DNA from: Pseudoxanthomonas yeongjuensis
GTDB lineage: Bacteria > Pseudomonadota > Gammaproteobacteria > Xanthomonadales > Xanthomonadaceae
Direction: 5' to 3'
Assembly: GCF_010093345.1 (NCBI RefSeq)
Contig: NZ_PDWT01000004.1
Location: forward strand, 62,001-126,000
Length of the DNA: 64,000 bases
Every line of letters begins with the position of its first letter. Position 1 is the stretch's first letter. Shown here one piece after another: positions 35,706 through 45,520 of the stretch. Both the position numbers and the translations under genes were made by a program. The notes under the pieces were generated by a model. The model was not told where the DNA came from, made no database searches, and was given only the letters and a program-made list of their open reading frames with translations.

Positions 35706-36695
35706 TCAGGGCAAGGGCTGCTGTTCGATCCGCTGCTCGATCGCGCCAAAAATGAGACTTCCATCACTATTAGCCATCTCGATCCGGACCACGTCGCCGA
35801 ATTTCATGAACGGCGTGCTCGGCTTGCCATCGCGCAGGGTTTCCACGGTGCGCTTCTCCGCGAAGCAGGAGGCGCCCTTGGAGGTGTCCTGGTTGGCGAT
35901 GGTGCCGGAACCGACGATGGCGCCGGCCGACAGCGGCCGGGTCCTGGCCGCATGCGCCACCAGTTGCGAGAAGTCGAACTGCATGTCCACGCCGGCTTCC
36001 GGCGCGCCGAACCATTCGCCATTGATATGCGTCAGCAGCGGCAGGTGCACCTTGTTGGCGCGCCAGGCATCGCCCAGCTCGTCCGGGGTCACGAACACCG
36101 GCGACAGCGCCGAGCGCGGCTTGGACTGCAGAAAGCCGAAGCCCTTGGCCAGTTCGGCCGGGATCAGGTTGCGCAGCGACACGTCGTTGACCAGCCCGAT
36201 CAGCTGGATGTGCGCGGCCGCCTGCTCCGGGGTGACCGCCATCGGCACGTCGTCGGTGACAACCACTATCTCCGCTTCCAGGTCGATGCCGTAGTCCTCG
36301 CTGACCACCCGCACCGGATCGCGCGGGCCGAGGAAGCCGGCGCTGGTGGCCTGGTACATCAGCGGATCGGTGTAGAAGCTTTCCGGCACTTCGGCGCCGC
36401 GCGCACGGCGCACGCGTTCGACATGCGGAAGATAGGCGCTGCCGTCGACGAATTCGTAGGCCCGTGGCAACGGTGCGGCCAGCGCGCCGAAATCCAGTTC
36501 GAACACGCCATCGGCATCGCCCGCGTTGAGCGATTCGGACAGGGCATTGAGCCGCGGCGCGGTATTGGACCAGTCCTCCAGCGCCTGCTGCAGCGTTGCG
36601 GCCACGCCGGCGGCGCGCACAGCGTGCTTCAGATCCCGCGACACCACGATCAGCGTGCCGTCACGGCCGCCTTCCTTCAGTGAACCGAGCTTCAT
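35706..36695 (-). CDS. Fumarylacetoacetate hydrolase family protein
   Basis: 329 residues from the ATG at 36695 (MKLGSLKEGGRDGTL). The core has the metal-binding acidic residues in DLEAEIVVVTDD and the SLRNLIP and GFGFLQSKPR motifs of the FAH fold. It splits fumarylacetoacetate into fumarate and acetoacetate, the step after MaiA. The acetoacetate could feed the CoA transferase at 2.4-3.8 kb. This is the two-domain FAH type of about 330 residues common in Proteobacteria. Confidence 0.88.
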   Translation of the reverse strand: MKLGSLKEGGRDGTLIVVSRDLKHAVRAAGVAATLQQALEDWSNTAPRLNALSESLNAGDADGVFELDFGALAAPLPRAYEFVDGSAYLPHVERVRRARGAEVPESFYTDPLMYQATSAGFLGPRDPVRVVSEDYGIDLEAEIVVVTDDVPMAVTPEQAAAHIQLIGLVNDVSLRNLIPAELAKGFGFLQSKPRSALSPVFVTPDELGDAWRANKVHLPLLTHINGEWFGAPEAGVDMQFDFSQLVAHAARTRPLSAGAIVGSGTIANQDTSKGASCFAEKRTVETLRDGKPSTPFMKFGDVVRIEMANSDGSLIFGAIEQRIEQQPLP

Positions 36696-36836
36696 CCGGA
36701 CTCCAGATTTTTGGCGCTTCAGCGCAATGGTTTCAATTGTAATCGTTCCCCGGGCACCCGGCGCGCCAGCGTACTTGCCTTCGGGGCAGGCCTCCACCCG
36801 CACGGCGAGTGATGGGTTCGCCACGCGTTTCCCGGT

Positions 36837-36871
36837 TGTTGTGATCAAGCGCGGCGTGGTCGTCGTCCCGG
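36837..36871 (+). promoter_or_regulatory. Conserved upstream block, copy 1 (before first adhesin)
   Basis: A 27-base block from TCAAG (36845) matches the copy at 38696 with four differences. Both also have TGTT a few bases upstream. The TCAAG ends 109 bases before the first adhesin start and 108 before the second. The spacing suggests a shared promoter or leader. It does not look like a sigma-70 promoter. Confidence 0.5.
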
Positions 36872-36957
36872 AAGCGGGGGCGGGCCCGCCGGATCAATGG
36901 TCGAGGGCAAGGCCCTCTGCGACTGCGCGATACCAGTCATCCATCCGGAGCACGCCA

Positions 36958-38601
36958 ATGAACACCAAGAATCTGCCTTTGCAACCCCGCCACCGCCTGT
37001 CCGCAGCACTGGGCATCGCGCTTTGCCTTGCCTTTTCCAATGCCACGTTCGCCGGCGAGACCTGCGACCTCGCCACTGCAGGCGAAGACGAAGGTGGTGC
37101 CAACGCCGCTGGCGCCGGCGCCACCGCCTGCGGCGCCGGCGCCAGCGCCAGCGGTGACAGTGCCACGGCTTACGGCGACTCCAGCCTGGCCTCGGGCGAT
37201 GAAAGCACCGCCACCGGCCAGGGCAGCACCGCCACCGGCGGCATGTCCACGGCTACCGGGGCGTCAAGCTTCGCGACTGGGTTCGGCGCCACCGCGACTG
37301 GCGCCTACAGCTCGGCGACCGGATCCGGAAGCACGGCCATCGGCAACATCAGCCAGGCCGGCGGCGACTTCGGCACTGCCATCGGTGTGGGCAGCCAGGC
37401 TTCAGGCAACAACAGCACCGCCACCGGCGCATCCAGCGAAGCCACGGGCGAATACAGCACCGCCAACGGGACCGGCAGCAACGCTTCTGGGCTGATGAGC
37501 ACCGCGGTCGGCGGCGCCAGCCAGGCCAGCGGAGAGAACGGCACCGCACTCGGTGCGCTGAGTCAGGCCAACGGCCAATACAGCACCGCGCTCGGCACCA
37601 ACAGCCTGGCTACCGCGCAGAACAGCACCGCGGTCGGCGACGGCAGCGAGGCGCTGGCCATGGCCAGTTCCGCGATCGGCGCCGAAAGCAGCGCCGCGTC
37701 GTTCGCCGACGCCGCCTTCGGCGCCGTGGCCACGGCCAGCGGCGGATCGAGTACGGCGCTCGGGGCGTTCAGCTTCGCCAGCGGCAGTCACGCGATCGCG
37801 GTCGGATCTCAGAGCCTGGCCTCGGCCGACGGCAGCATCGCCATCGGCGTGCTGAGTTCGGCGAGCGGCATCGACAGCATCACGCTGGGTTCCGGGAGCC
37901 TGGCCAGCGGTCAGAACTCGGTGGCCCTTGGCACGAACTCGGTCGCCGACCAGGACGACACGGTGTCGGTGGGCAACGCCGGCAACGAGCGCCGGGTGGT
38001 GAACGTCGCCGATGGCGCCGCGGCCACCGATGCGGTGAACCTGTCGCAGCTGCAGGCGACGCTGGCCACGGCCAATGCCTACACCGACACCGCCGTCGCC
38101 ACCGGCGGCACCGCGGCCAACGCCTATACCGACGACCGCGAAGCCGCGATCCGCAACGACATGGAGGCCGGCGATGCCGCCACCCTGGACGCGGCGGAAA
38201 CCTACGCCGAGGCCGGCGACGCCGCGACCCTGAGCGCCGCCAACCAGTACACCGATACGCAGATCGCCAATCTGGTCGGCTTCGATGCGGGTGCGATCAA
38301 CGGCCGCCTCGACGTATTGGAGGATCGTTTCGACGCCGTCGATCGCCGCATGGACCGGCAGGACGCGCGCATCGGCCGGGTCGGCGCGCTCAACGCCGCG
38401 ATGATCGGCATGGCGGCCAGCGCGGCCGCGGTCGAAGAGGGACAGAGCCGGATCGGTTTCGCCGCCGGCGACTACAACGGCCATCAGGCGTTTTCCGTCG
38501 GTCTGCAACAACGCATCGGCAAGCGCGTCGCCCTCACCGTCGGTGGCGCCTTCAGCGGCTCGGAGCGCTCCACCACGATCGGCGTGGGCATCGGCTTCTG
38601 A
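36958..38601 (+). CDS. Trimeric autotransporter adhesin (YadA-like)
   Basis: 547 residues. The signal peptide ends NATFAGE. A long head of 14-residue-type GxxSxAxG repeats follows, about residues 60-330. A neck (SVADQDDTVSVGNAG, RVVNVADGAAATDAVNL) and a short coiled-coil stalk (INGRLDVLEDRFDAVDRR) lead to a YadA membrane anchor of about 75 residues ending in phenylalanine. Three chains make the outer-membrane barrel and a surface adhesin. GGAG precedes the ATG. A paralogue follows 206 bases downstream on the same strand. Confidence 0.92.
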   Translation: MNTKNLPLQPRHRLSAALGIALCLAFSNATFAGETCDLATAGEDEGGANAAGAGATACGAGASASGDSATAYGDSSLASGDESTATGQGSTATGGMSTATGASSFATGFGATATGAYSSATGSGSTAIGNISQAGGDFGTAIGVGSQASGNNSTATGASSEATGEYSTANGTGSNASGLMSTAVGGASQASGENGTALGALSQANGQYSTALGTNSLATAQNSTAVGDGSEALAMASSAIGAESSAASFADAAFGAVATASGGSSTALGAFSFASGSHAIAVGSQSLASADGSIAIGVLSSASGIDSITLGSGSLASGQNSVALGTNSVADQDDTVSVGNAGNERRVVNVADGAAATDAVNLSQLQATLATANAYTDTAVATGGTAANAYTDDREAAIRNDMEAGDAATLDAAETYAEAGDAATLSAANQYTDTQIANLVGFDAGAINGRLDVLEDRFDAVDRRMDRQDARIGRVGALNAAMIGMAASAAAVEEGQSRIGFAAGDYNGHQAFSVGLQQRIGKRVALTVGGAFSGSERSTTIGVGIGF

Positions 38602-38688
38602 GCGCAACCACGGGACCGGTGGCGGCCGCGTTCAACCGCGCCGCCGCCCAGCGACATCGCGTGATGGGTCCGGTTCCGTTTTTACGAC

Positions 38689-38722
38689 TGTTACTTCAAG
38701 TGCGGCGTTGTCGTCGCCCCAG
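38689..38722 (+). promoter_or_regulatory. Conserved upstream block, copy 2 (before second adhesin)
   Basis: Second copy of the block described at 36837. From TCAAG (38696-38700), 23 of 27 bases are identical to copy 1, ending in a GTCGTCG motif followed by C-rich bases. It lies in the 206-base gap between the two adhesin genes, which holds no other feature I can see. Confidence 0.5.
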
Positions 38723-38807
38723 TCGTCGTGTCCCGGCATCGATCCGCGGATCGACGGCTCGCCTCCGGCGCAAACGCCAGTCAATCGAATCCTCATGGAG
38801 AACCTAG

Positions 38808-41012
38808 ATGAAACATCCGAACATGATCACCGCGCGACGCCAGCGTCGCACCCTGGCCGTTGCCATCGCCCTGTGTTTCGCCGCCACCGGCACGGCCTGG
38901 GCGGGCGACGTTTGTGATTTCGAATCCGCCGGCGAAAGCGGTGGCACCGCAACCGCACCCGGAATCGAAGCGCTGGCCTGCGGCACCGGCAGCAACGCCG
39001 GTGGCACCTATGCCGTGGCGTTGGGACGCGATAGCGAAGCGACTGGAGTGTTCACCGTCGCGCTCGGCAACGGCAGCGTGGCCAGCGGCGCGCGCAGCAT
39101 CGCGATCGGTTCGGGTTCCGTAGCCAGCCAGGAGACGAGCACGGCGGTAGGCATGGGAAGCAATGCGGTCGGTTACCACAGCTCCGCATTCGGAGGCAGC
39201 GCCAATGCGTCCGGCACGCATGCGACCGCGATCGGCGCCTACAGCGAGGCCAGCGGTGCCAGCACCACGGCCATCGGTGGCTGGCACGATGCCGACAACG
39301 ATGGCATCACAGATGCTGGCGAGCTGACGCTCGCCTCCGGCGCCCGAGCCAGCGCTTTTGGCGCCGGCGCTCGCGCGACCGGCGTCGACAGCACCGCTAC
39401 CGGCGTACAGAGCGTCGCCTCGGCCACCTTCAGCACCGCCACCGGCGCGCGCAGCAGCGCCACGGGCAGCGGCGCCACCGCCGCGGGCTACCTGAGCACG
39501 GCCAACGGCGCGGTCGCCACCGCCAACGGCTTTTGGGCCACAGCCAGCGGCGGCAACAGTTCGGCTTTCGGCGCCGAAACCGGGGCGAGCGGCGATTACG
39601 CCACCGCCGTTGGCTACCAGAGCGAGGCTAGTGGCCAAGTCGCGACCGCTATGGGCACGGGCAGCGTCGCCAGCGCAAGCTCATCGACCGCGATCGGCGG
39701 CAGCAGCACCGCCAGTGGCAGCGCCAGCACCGCGCTGGGTGTCGGTAGCGAGGCCAGCGGCCTGGGCAGTACTGCACTGGGCCAGGCCAGCGATGCCACC
39801 GGCGAGCACTCCACCGCACTCGGCGCCGGCAGCGACGCCAGCGGCCTGCGCGGCACCGCGCTCGGCATGCTGAGCCAGGCCAGTGGGGACAACAGCACTG
39901 CTGTGGGCCGCAACAGCCGGGCCAGTGGCACGAGCAGCACGGCATTCGGCGTGGACAGCATCGCCAGCGGCCAACTCAGCATGGCGCTGGGCTCGACCGC
40001 TGTCGCCACCGGTGATGCGAGCCTGGCGCTGGGCATGTCCAGTGCGACCACGGCCGATGCGACCAATGCGGTGGCGCTGGGTGCCAACTCGGTGGCCGAC
40101 CAGGCCGACACCGTCTCGATCGGCAGTGCCGGCAGCGAACGCCGGCTGGTCAACCTGCTGGGCGGCGCGACGGACACCGATGCGGTCAACGTCGGCCAGT
40201 TGCATCCCTTCGCCACGGCGCTGGGCGGCGGCGCCAGCTTCGCCGGCGGCGTGTTCGCGGCGCCGACCTATTCGATCCAGGGCAGCGACTACCACGATGT
40301 CGGCAGCGCCTTCGCCGCGGTGGACACAAGGTTGACGGCATTGTCTGATCAGGTCGGCGCCCCTGGCCCGCAAGGTCCGGCAGGACCTGCAGGCCCACAG
40401 GGTCCAGCGGGACCGCAGGGGCCGGCCGGCCCGCAAGGCCCGGGAAATCCGCTGAGCGTGGCCTACGACGACGACGGCAAGGGCACCCTCACGCTGGAAG
40501 GCGCCGCAGGCACCGCGATCTCCAATGTCGCCGCAGGCGTCGATGCGACCGATGCGGTCAACAAGGGGCAGATGGATGCGGGCGACGACGCCACGCTCGA
40601 TACGGCCACCGCTCATGCCGATGCCGGTGATGCGCAGACACTGTCGGCGGCCAACACCTATACCGACACCCAGATCGCCAGCCTGATCGGCTTCGACCCG
40701 AGTTCGATCAACGGCCGCCTCGATGCGCTTGAAGACCGCTTCGTCGACGTCGACCGACGCCTGCACCGCCAGGACAAGCGCATCGACCGCCAGGGTGCGA
40801 TGGGCTCGGCCATGCTCAACATGGCGATCAACGCCGCCGGTTCGCAAAGCCCGCGCGGGCGCATCGCCGTGGGCGCCGGCTTCCAGGGCGGCGAGCAGGC
40901 GCTGTCGGTCGGCTACGGCAAGCGTGTGGGCAAACGCGCTTCGTTCTCGCTAGGTGGCGCCTTCAGCGGCAGCGAAAAATCGGCGGGCGTCGGCTTCGGC
41001 GTCGACTTGTAG
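38808..41012 (+). CDS. Trimeric autotransporter adhesin with collagen-like segment
   Basis: 734 residues. The signal peptide ends TAWAGD. The head of GxxSxAxG repeats is interrupted at residues 161-172 by an EF-hand-like calcium loop ([12 protein letters not shown]). The neck [15 protein letters not shown] is followed by a stalk that contains ten G-X-Y triplets (residues 517-546, mostly GPQ and GPA), then a second neck ([14 protein letters not shown]), a coiled coil ([16 protein letters not shown]) and the YadA anchor ending in leucine. Probably a surface adhesin for cells or matrix. GGAG lies before the ATG. Confidence 0.92.
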   Translation: MKHPNMITARRQRRTLAVAIALCFAATGTAWAGDVCDFESAGESGGTATAPGIEALACGTGSNAGGTYAVALGRDSEATGVFTVALGNGSVASGARSIAIGSGSVASQETSTAVGMGSNAVGYHSSAFGGSANASGTHATAIGAYSEASGASTTAIGGWHDADNDGITDAGELTLASGARASAFGAGARATGVDSTATGVQSVASATFSTATGARSSATGSGATAAGYLSTANGAVATANGFWATASGGNSSAFGAETGASGDYATAVGYQSEASGQVATAMGTGSVASASSSTAIGGSSTASGSASTALGVGSEASGLGSTALGQASDATGEHSTALGAGSDASGLRGTALGMLSQASGDNSTAVGRNSRASGTSSTAFGVDSIASGQLSMALGSTAVATGDASLALGMSSATTADATNAVALGANSVADQADTVSIGSAGSERRLVNLLGGATDTDAVNVGQLHPFATALGGGASFAGGVFAAPTYSIQGSDYHDVGSAFAAVDTRLTALSDQVGAPGPQGPAGPAGPQGPAGPQGPAGPQGPGNPLSVAYDDDGKGTLTLEGAAGTAISNVAAGVDATDAVNKGQMDAGDDATLDTATAHADAGDAQTLSAANTYTDTQIASLIGFDPSSINGRLDALEDRFVDVDRRLHRQDKRIDRQGAMGSAMLNMAINAAGSQSPRGRIAVGAGFQGGEQALSVGYGKRVGKRASFSLGGAFSGSEKSAGVGFGVDL

Positions 41013-41236
41013 CGCGATCACCCCGCCGTGAACCGTGGCACCTGGTGGCTGGACTCAATTCGGATCCGATGTCGGCCATCGTGCCAACCGGCATGGCGCG
41101 CTATCTCCGGGCGACACCGGCAGCGGTTGCGGACGTTCGACCGGCATCGGCTTCGGCCATGACCTGTGATGCCGCGATCGGGCATCGACGCTGTCGGTAC
41201 GCGGGAGCGGAGACGTTTCGTCTCCGCTCCCTCTCT

Positions 41237-44005
41237 TCAATCCCGGTCCTCACCGGCGGCGGCGGCCAATGTCATCTTGAGCGCACTCAGTCTCTGCAGC
41301 ACTTCCGCGCCGGCCACCATTTCCCTGTACAGCGGTCGTTCGGCCAGGCGCAGTTGCTCGTCGGCCGCGGGTCGGTCACCCGCCGCCGCCAGCGCTTCGG
41401 CATAGGGCACGCGCCATTGCGCGGTGGATGCGGCGTCCGCGGCGGTGTGAGACGTGGACATCGCAATGACGCCCCGCCAGAGCGCGACTGCCTCGTTCCA
41501 GTCGCGGCGGCGTTGCGCCAGCTCCGCCCGCAGGACCCGCGCACGCAGGTCCATGGCCGGCTGGCCTTCGAACGATGCCGGCAGCGATGCTTCGGCGGCA
41601 TCGGTTTCGCCCTGCCAAGACAGCCATTCGGACCGCCGCAGCCGGGCGTCCAGAAACTCGGGCAGGCGCGGATCTTCATTCTCGTATTTCCGCCGCCATT
41701 GCAGCCACGTGTCCTCGAAAATGGCGCGGGCCTCGGGCATCCGCCGCAGCCGCATCAGCACACCGCCCAGATACTCCCGGGTTCGCAAGACCGCACGATC
41801 GTCGTCGGGCAGGCGCATGACGCGGATCGCCAGCGCGCGCCGGTATGTCTGCTCCGCAGTTACCCAGTCGCCACGCACCGCCAGTAGTGCCGCATAGGCG
41901 TTGAGCACCTGGCCGTAGTCCAGGCTGTCTTCGCCGCTCAGACGCTCGCTGGCCGCCATCGCCTGCAGCAGGTGTTCGCGCGCAAGCATGTAATCGCCCC
42001 GCTCCTGCAGCGCCATGGCCAGACGCATCCTGGCCTTGGCCACCTTGTCGCTGTCGATGCCGTAGAGGGCTTGCGCCAACTCGAGGTTCTCGCGCAGCAA
42101 TGCGGTTGCTTCGGCAGGGCGTGCCTGCGCGGCCAGGGTGACCGCCAGTCCCTGCAGGCTGGACTGGACCGCGTCGCTGCGTCGATTGTGCTTGCGCCTG
42201 ATCGCCAAGGCCTGCCGGTAATACGCCTCCGCTTTCGCGTTGTCGCCCATTTCGCGGTACAGAAGCCCGAGATTGTGCAGTGCGACGGACGTCTGCATGG
42301 CTGTCGATCCGAACAACTCGCGGCGCAATGCGAGGCTCTTTTCCAGCGCGCGGCGCGCTTGCTGGAGGTCCGCCTTCCTCAGCAGCGCCAGTCCAAGCAT
42401 GTTGTAGGAATCGGCGAGCGACTCCGGTTCCGCACCGAACTCCTCGCGCAACGACATGGCCTGTCGCGCAACGGCCACGGCGTCGTCGCCGCGCATCTGG
42501 TTGCCCATCAACACCGACAGGTCGCCCAACGCCTCGGCGGCTTCGAGCGGGCGCCCCACTTGCCGGTCCTGATAGCCATCGGCTGCCTGGCGCAACAACC
42601 GCTCGGCTTGTTCCGGCGCACCAAGCCCCCGGTACGCCCTGCCCAGCACCAGGCGCAGGCGTGCCTGCATGGCCGGCGCATCCGTCAACTCGGCGTCGAC
42701 GCGCGCCACACCCCGGTCAAGCACCTCGCGCGCGCTGATTTCCGCTGGATCGGCCGCGTCGCGCCCGGTTGTATTGTCGACACTGAAGGCTTCGACCAGG
42801 AAATCGCTGACCTGGCCCGCGACCACTGCCTCGTGTTCGGCGCGCGCACGCTCCACCACCAGGCGCCAGACAAAGACGGTGCTCAGCACCAGCAGCAGCG
42901 CGGCCATCGCGCTCTCGCGCCAATGCCGTTGCACGAAGCGACCCAACCGGTAGCGCACACTCGCTGCGCGCGCCGCGACCGGGCGCCGCGCCAGGTACCG
43001 CTCGATGTCGAGTGCAAGTGCTTCCACCGACGGATATCGCTGCACCGGCTCCAGTGCGCAGGCCTTGCCGGCAATCGCATCGAGATCGCCGGACAATCGT
43101 CGCCGCGCCCCATGCCCGGCCAGCGCGCTGGCGAGCGGCACCGGTTGCGCGAAATCGGTCAGCGCGCGGTCGATCCGCTTGCCCACGAGCAATTCCGTGA
43201 GCAGCACGCCGAGGCTGAATACGTCGCCGGCGACGCCGACGTAGGCTCCAGCGAGCAATTCGGGGCTGGCATAGGCGGGCGTACAGAAGCCGGCCGCATC
43301 CACATCCCCGCCGTCGCCCATCATCCGCGCGATGCCGAAATCCAGCAGTACCGGCTCGCTGGCACCGCGCACCAGTATGTTGCTGGGTTTCAGGTCGCAG
43401 TGGACGACCAACTGCTGGTGCGCGGCCTGCACAGCCCCGCAGATGCGCAGAAACAACCGCAAGCGCCCGCGCAGATCCAGCGCGTGCTGTGCGCAATATC
43501 GGTCGAGCGGCAGGCCATCGACGTATTCCATCACCAGGTAAGGCTGCCCCGCGGGCGTGGTGCCGCCGTCGTAGAGACGGGCGATGCCAGGGTGCTGCAG
43601 TTCCGCCAGGATTTGCCGCTCCGACGCCAGGCGCTCGGCGACGGCAGGGCCGGCGACAGTGCCACGCAACAGCTTGATCGCCACGCGCTGGCGGAACAGC
43701 TGGTCGACGCGCTCGGCGACGAACACCGTCCCCATGCCGCCACTGGCCAGGCGCTCGACCAGTTGCCAGGCGCCGAGGCGGTCGCCGGCCTGCAACTCGC
43801 TGGCCGGCAGCGCGGCCATCAATTCGCCCAAAGGTTGCAGCGCGCGGTTGAAACTCGCGGTCTGCGCCGCCAACAGCGACAAAGCCTCCTCGATCAGAGC
43901 GGGATCGTCGCTCAGCTCACCCAGGCGCTGCGACCATTGCGTCGACGGTAGTTCGCAGACCGCGTCGAACAACCGCCGCAATTGTTGCCAGCGCTCCGCC
44001 TCCAT
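41237..44005 (-). CDS. Transmembrane Ser/Thr protein kinase with TPR region
   Basis: 922 residues. The kinase domain, about 78-340, has the glycine loop ASGGMGTVF, Lys111 (AIKLL), a catalytic loop HCDLKPSN (Asp204) and DFG (Asp222). The arginine of the usual HRD is cysteine. A single membrane helix (about 363-383) is followed by a TPR-type helical region (about 430-900) with SYNMLGLALL and ALHNLGLLYREMGD units. The TPRs would lie in the periplasm as a sensor or docking arm. It is 31 bases downstream of the sigma gene and likely co-transcribed with it. Confidence 0.88.
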   Translation of the reverse strand: MEAERWQQLRRLFDAVCELPSTQWSQRLGELSDDPALIEEALSLLAAQTASFNRALQPLGELMAALPASELQAGDRLGAWQLVERLASGGMGTVFVAERVDQLFRQRVAIKLLRGTVAGPAVAERLASERQILAELQHPGIARLYDGGTTPAGQPYLVMEYVDGLPLDRYCAQHALDLRGRLRLFLRICGAVQAAHQQLVVHCDLKPSNILVRGASEPVLLDFGIARMMGDGGDVDAAGFCTPAYASPELLAGAYVGVAGDVFSLGVLLTELLVGKRIDRALTDFAQPVPLASALAGHGARRRLSGDLDAIAGKACALEPVQRYPSVEALALDIERYLARRPVAARAASVRYRLGRFVQRHWRESAMAALLLVLSTVFVWRLVVERARAEHEAVVAGQVSDFLVEAFSVDNTTGRDAADPAEISAREVLDRGVARVDAELTDAPAMQARLRLVLGRAYRGLGAPEQAERLLRQAADGYQDRQVGRPLEAAEALGDLSVLMGNQMRGDDAVAVARQAMSLREEFGAEPESLADSYNMLGLALLRKADLQQARRALEKSLALRRELFGSTAMQTSVALHNLGLLYREMGDNAKAEAYYRQALAIRRKHNRRSDAVQSSLQGLAVTLAAQARPAEATALLRENLELAQALYGIDSDKVAKARMRLAMALQERGDYMLAREHLLQAMAASERLSGEDSLDYGQVLNAYAALLAVRGDWVTAEQTYRRALAIRVMRLPDDDRAVLRTREYLGGVLMRLRRMPEARAIFEDTWLQWRRKYENEDPRLPEFLDARLRRSEWLSWQGETDAAEASLPASFEGQPAMDLRARVLRAELAQRRRDWNEAVALWRGVIAMSTSHTAADAASTAQWRVPYAEALAAAGDRPAADEQLRLAERPLYREMVAGAEVLQRLSALKMTLAAAAGEDRD

Positions 44006-44036
44006 GACCGGTTCTCCCCTGTGGTGACACGATTGG

Positions 44037-44588
44037 CTAGGCCAATTGCTGGTTCAGCCAGGCCCGCGCGAAACGCAGGTCGCGCTCCACGGTAGGCACC
44101 GATATCCCCAGCACGCAGGCGATGTCGCGCTGTTCCATGCCGCCGAAGTACGCCATCTCCAGTCCACGCGCGGCACGCTCGTCGTGGCCGGCCAGGCGTT
44201 CGAGGGCCTGGTGCAACGCCAACACGTCGTAGTCCACGTTCTGTCCCGACTCGCGCTCGGCATGCGAGAGCGTGAGCATGGCGACGTCGCCACCACGCTT
44301 TTCCGCGGCTCTGGCGCGCGCATGGTCGACCAGCACGGCGCGCATCTTCAGCGACGCCAAGGCGAAGAAATGGGCCCGGTCCTCCCAGTCTGTATCGTTC
44401 CCGAGCAACCGCAACAGCGCCTCGTTGACCACAGCAGTAGGCTGCAGCGTGCGGTTATCGCGGCCGCGACCCAGCCGCGCTGCGGCCATGCCGCGTAATG
44501 TGTCGTAGACCTCTTCCAGCAATCGATCCCGCGCGAGAACGTCGCCACCGCGCCAGCCATGCAGCAATCCGGTCAGATCCTCACTCAC
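44037..44588 (-). CDS. ECF-type sigma factor (kinase-associated)
   Basis: 183 residues from the GTG at 44588, which has GGAG ten bases upstream. Sigma region 2 includes LQPTAVVNEALLRL, and region 4 ends with MEQRDIACVLGISVPTVERDLRFARAWL, a helix-turn-helix. No anti-sigma gene is nearby. Instead the next gene encodes a Ser/Thr kinase, as in ECF groups whose activity depends on phosphorylation (for example ECF43 with PknT/PknS-type kinases). Control of the two adhesin genes nearby is a possibility, not shown. Confidence 0.87.
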   Translation of the reverse strand: MSEDLTGLLHGWRGGDVLARDRLLEEVYDTLRGMAAARLGRGRDNRTLQPTAVVNEALLRLLGNDTDWEDRAHFFALASLKMRAVLVDHARARAAEKRGGDVAMLTLSHAERESGQNVDYDVLALHQALERLAGHDERAARGLEMAYFGGMEQRDIACVLGISVPTVERDLRFARAWLNQQLA

Positions 44589-44712
44589 GTCTTCGCTCCA
44601 TCCGGCAGACGGGTGGTTTGCGACCCTCTGCGCCCGATCATAGCCGAAAGCGCATCCGGCACCCCGCGCCCTCGGTGAACCCGGTGCTTTATCCCTCTCG
44701 CTGCTTACCAGC

Positions 44713-45453
44713 TCACGGAGCGTCGCCCTGGAACCCGCCGGCACGATAGGTCAGCACCAGCGTATCGCGATAACCGTAGTCGCCGAGCGGTTGGATCGGG
44801 GTGGATTCGTGGATCACGCGCTCGTCGTCAAGCAACATCAGGGTCCAGGGCTCGGTCAGGGTGAAGCGCTGGCCGTCCGGACCAGTGGCGTCGAACACCC
44901 GGGTTTCGCCGCCGCTGATGCCATGCCGGTCGACCAGCAGCACCGCCACGAGATCCACGCCGTCACGATGCGCGCCTTCCGGCGTGGGCCGGCCGATGCC
45001 GTCGGTGGTATCGATGCGGAACTGATGGGCCTCCACGTACCAGGGCTGCGCGCCCTTCAGCCCGGTGCAGACGTCGGCCAGGGCCTGGAGCAATCGTGTC
45101 CACGCCGGCTGCGCGATCGTATCGGCCTGCATCGGCTCGAACCAGCGGCGCATGCCGCCATGCAGGGCGTTGTATTCCTCGGACTGCCAATGGGCCCGAT
45201 GCGGCGCCTGGACCAGCTTGCCGCGGTCGGAAACGAAGCAGGAATGCCGGCGCTTGCGATAGTTGCCGCCATCCTTCAGGTAGCGATCCGGCTGCAGATC
45301 GTCCCAGGCCGGTTTCAGCTCGTCCAGCGCCTGCGGTCCGAAGCCGCACAGGGCCGCCACGCCGGCCGGCGCCAGCACCGCATAGCCACGTCCGCGCAGT
45401 TGCGGAAGCAGGGCTGCCGGCTCGATGAAGGGGGGAAGGAAGGTGGCGACCAT
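44713..45453 (-). CDS. 2OG-Fe(II) dioxygenase family protein
   Basis: 246 residues. The iron ligands are visible in AHRDGVDLVAVLLV (His-x-Asp) and in VIHESTPI (distal His), with Arg in the RDTLVLTYR strand for 2-oxoglutarate. This matches the PF10014-type dioxygenases, some of which hydroxylate free L-amino acids. The substrate here is unknown. Single gene between the sigma factor and tRNA-Gln. Confidence 0.82.
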   Translation of the reverse strand: MVATFLPPFIEPAALLPQLRGRGYAVLAPAGVAALCGFGPQALDELKPAWDDLQPDRYLKDGGNYRKRRHSCFVSDRGKLVQAPHRAHWQSEEYNALHGGMRRWFEPMQADTIAQPAWTRLLQALADVCTGLKGAQPWYVEAHQFRIDTTDGIGRPTPEGAHRDGVDLVAVLLVDRHGISGGETRVFDATGPDGQRFTLTEPWTLMLLDDERVIHESTPIQPLGDYGYRDTLVLTYRAGGFQGDAP

Positions 45454-45520
45454 CTTTCAGTTCACTCCCAGCGGAACATACCCTGCGGAACACGCCCATA
45501 TGAAGCATGGGCCGGAAAAG

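Noticed and set aside
37402-38607. 401-codon open frame on the minus strand opposite the first adhesin
   Set aside because: Caused by the repeated GC-rich codons of the adhesin head; no start signal or domain.
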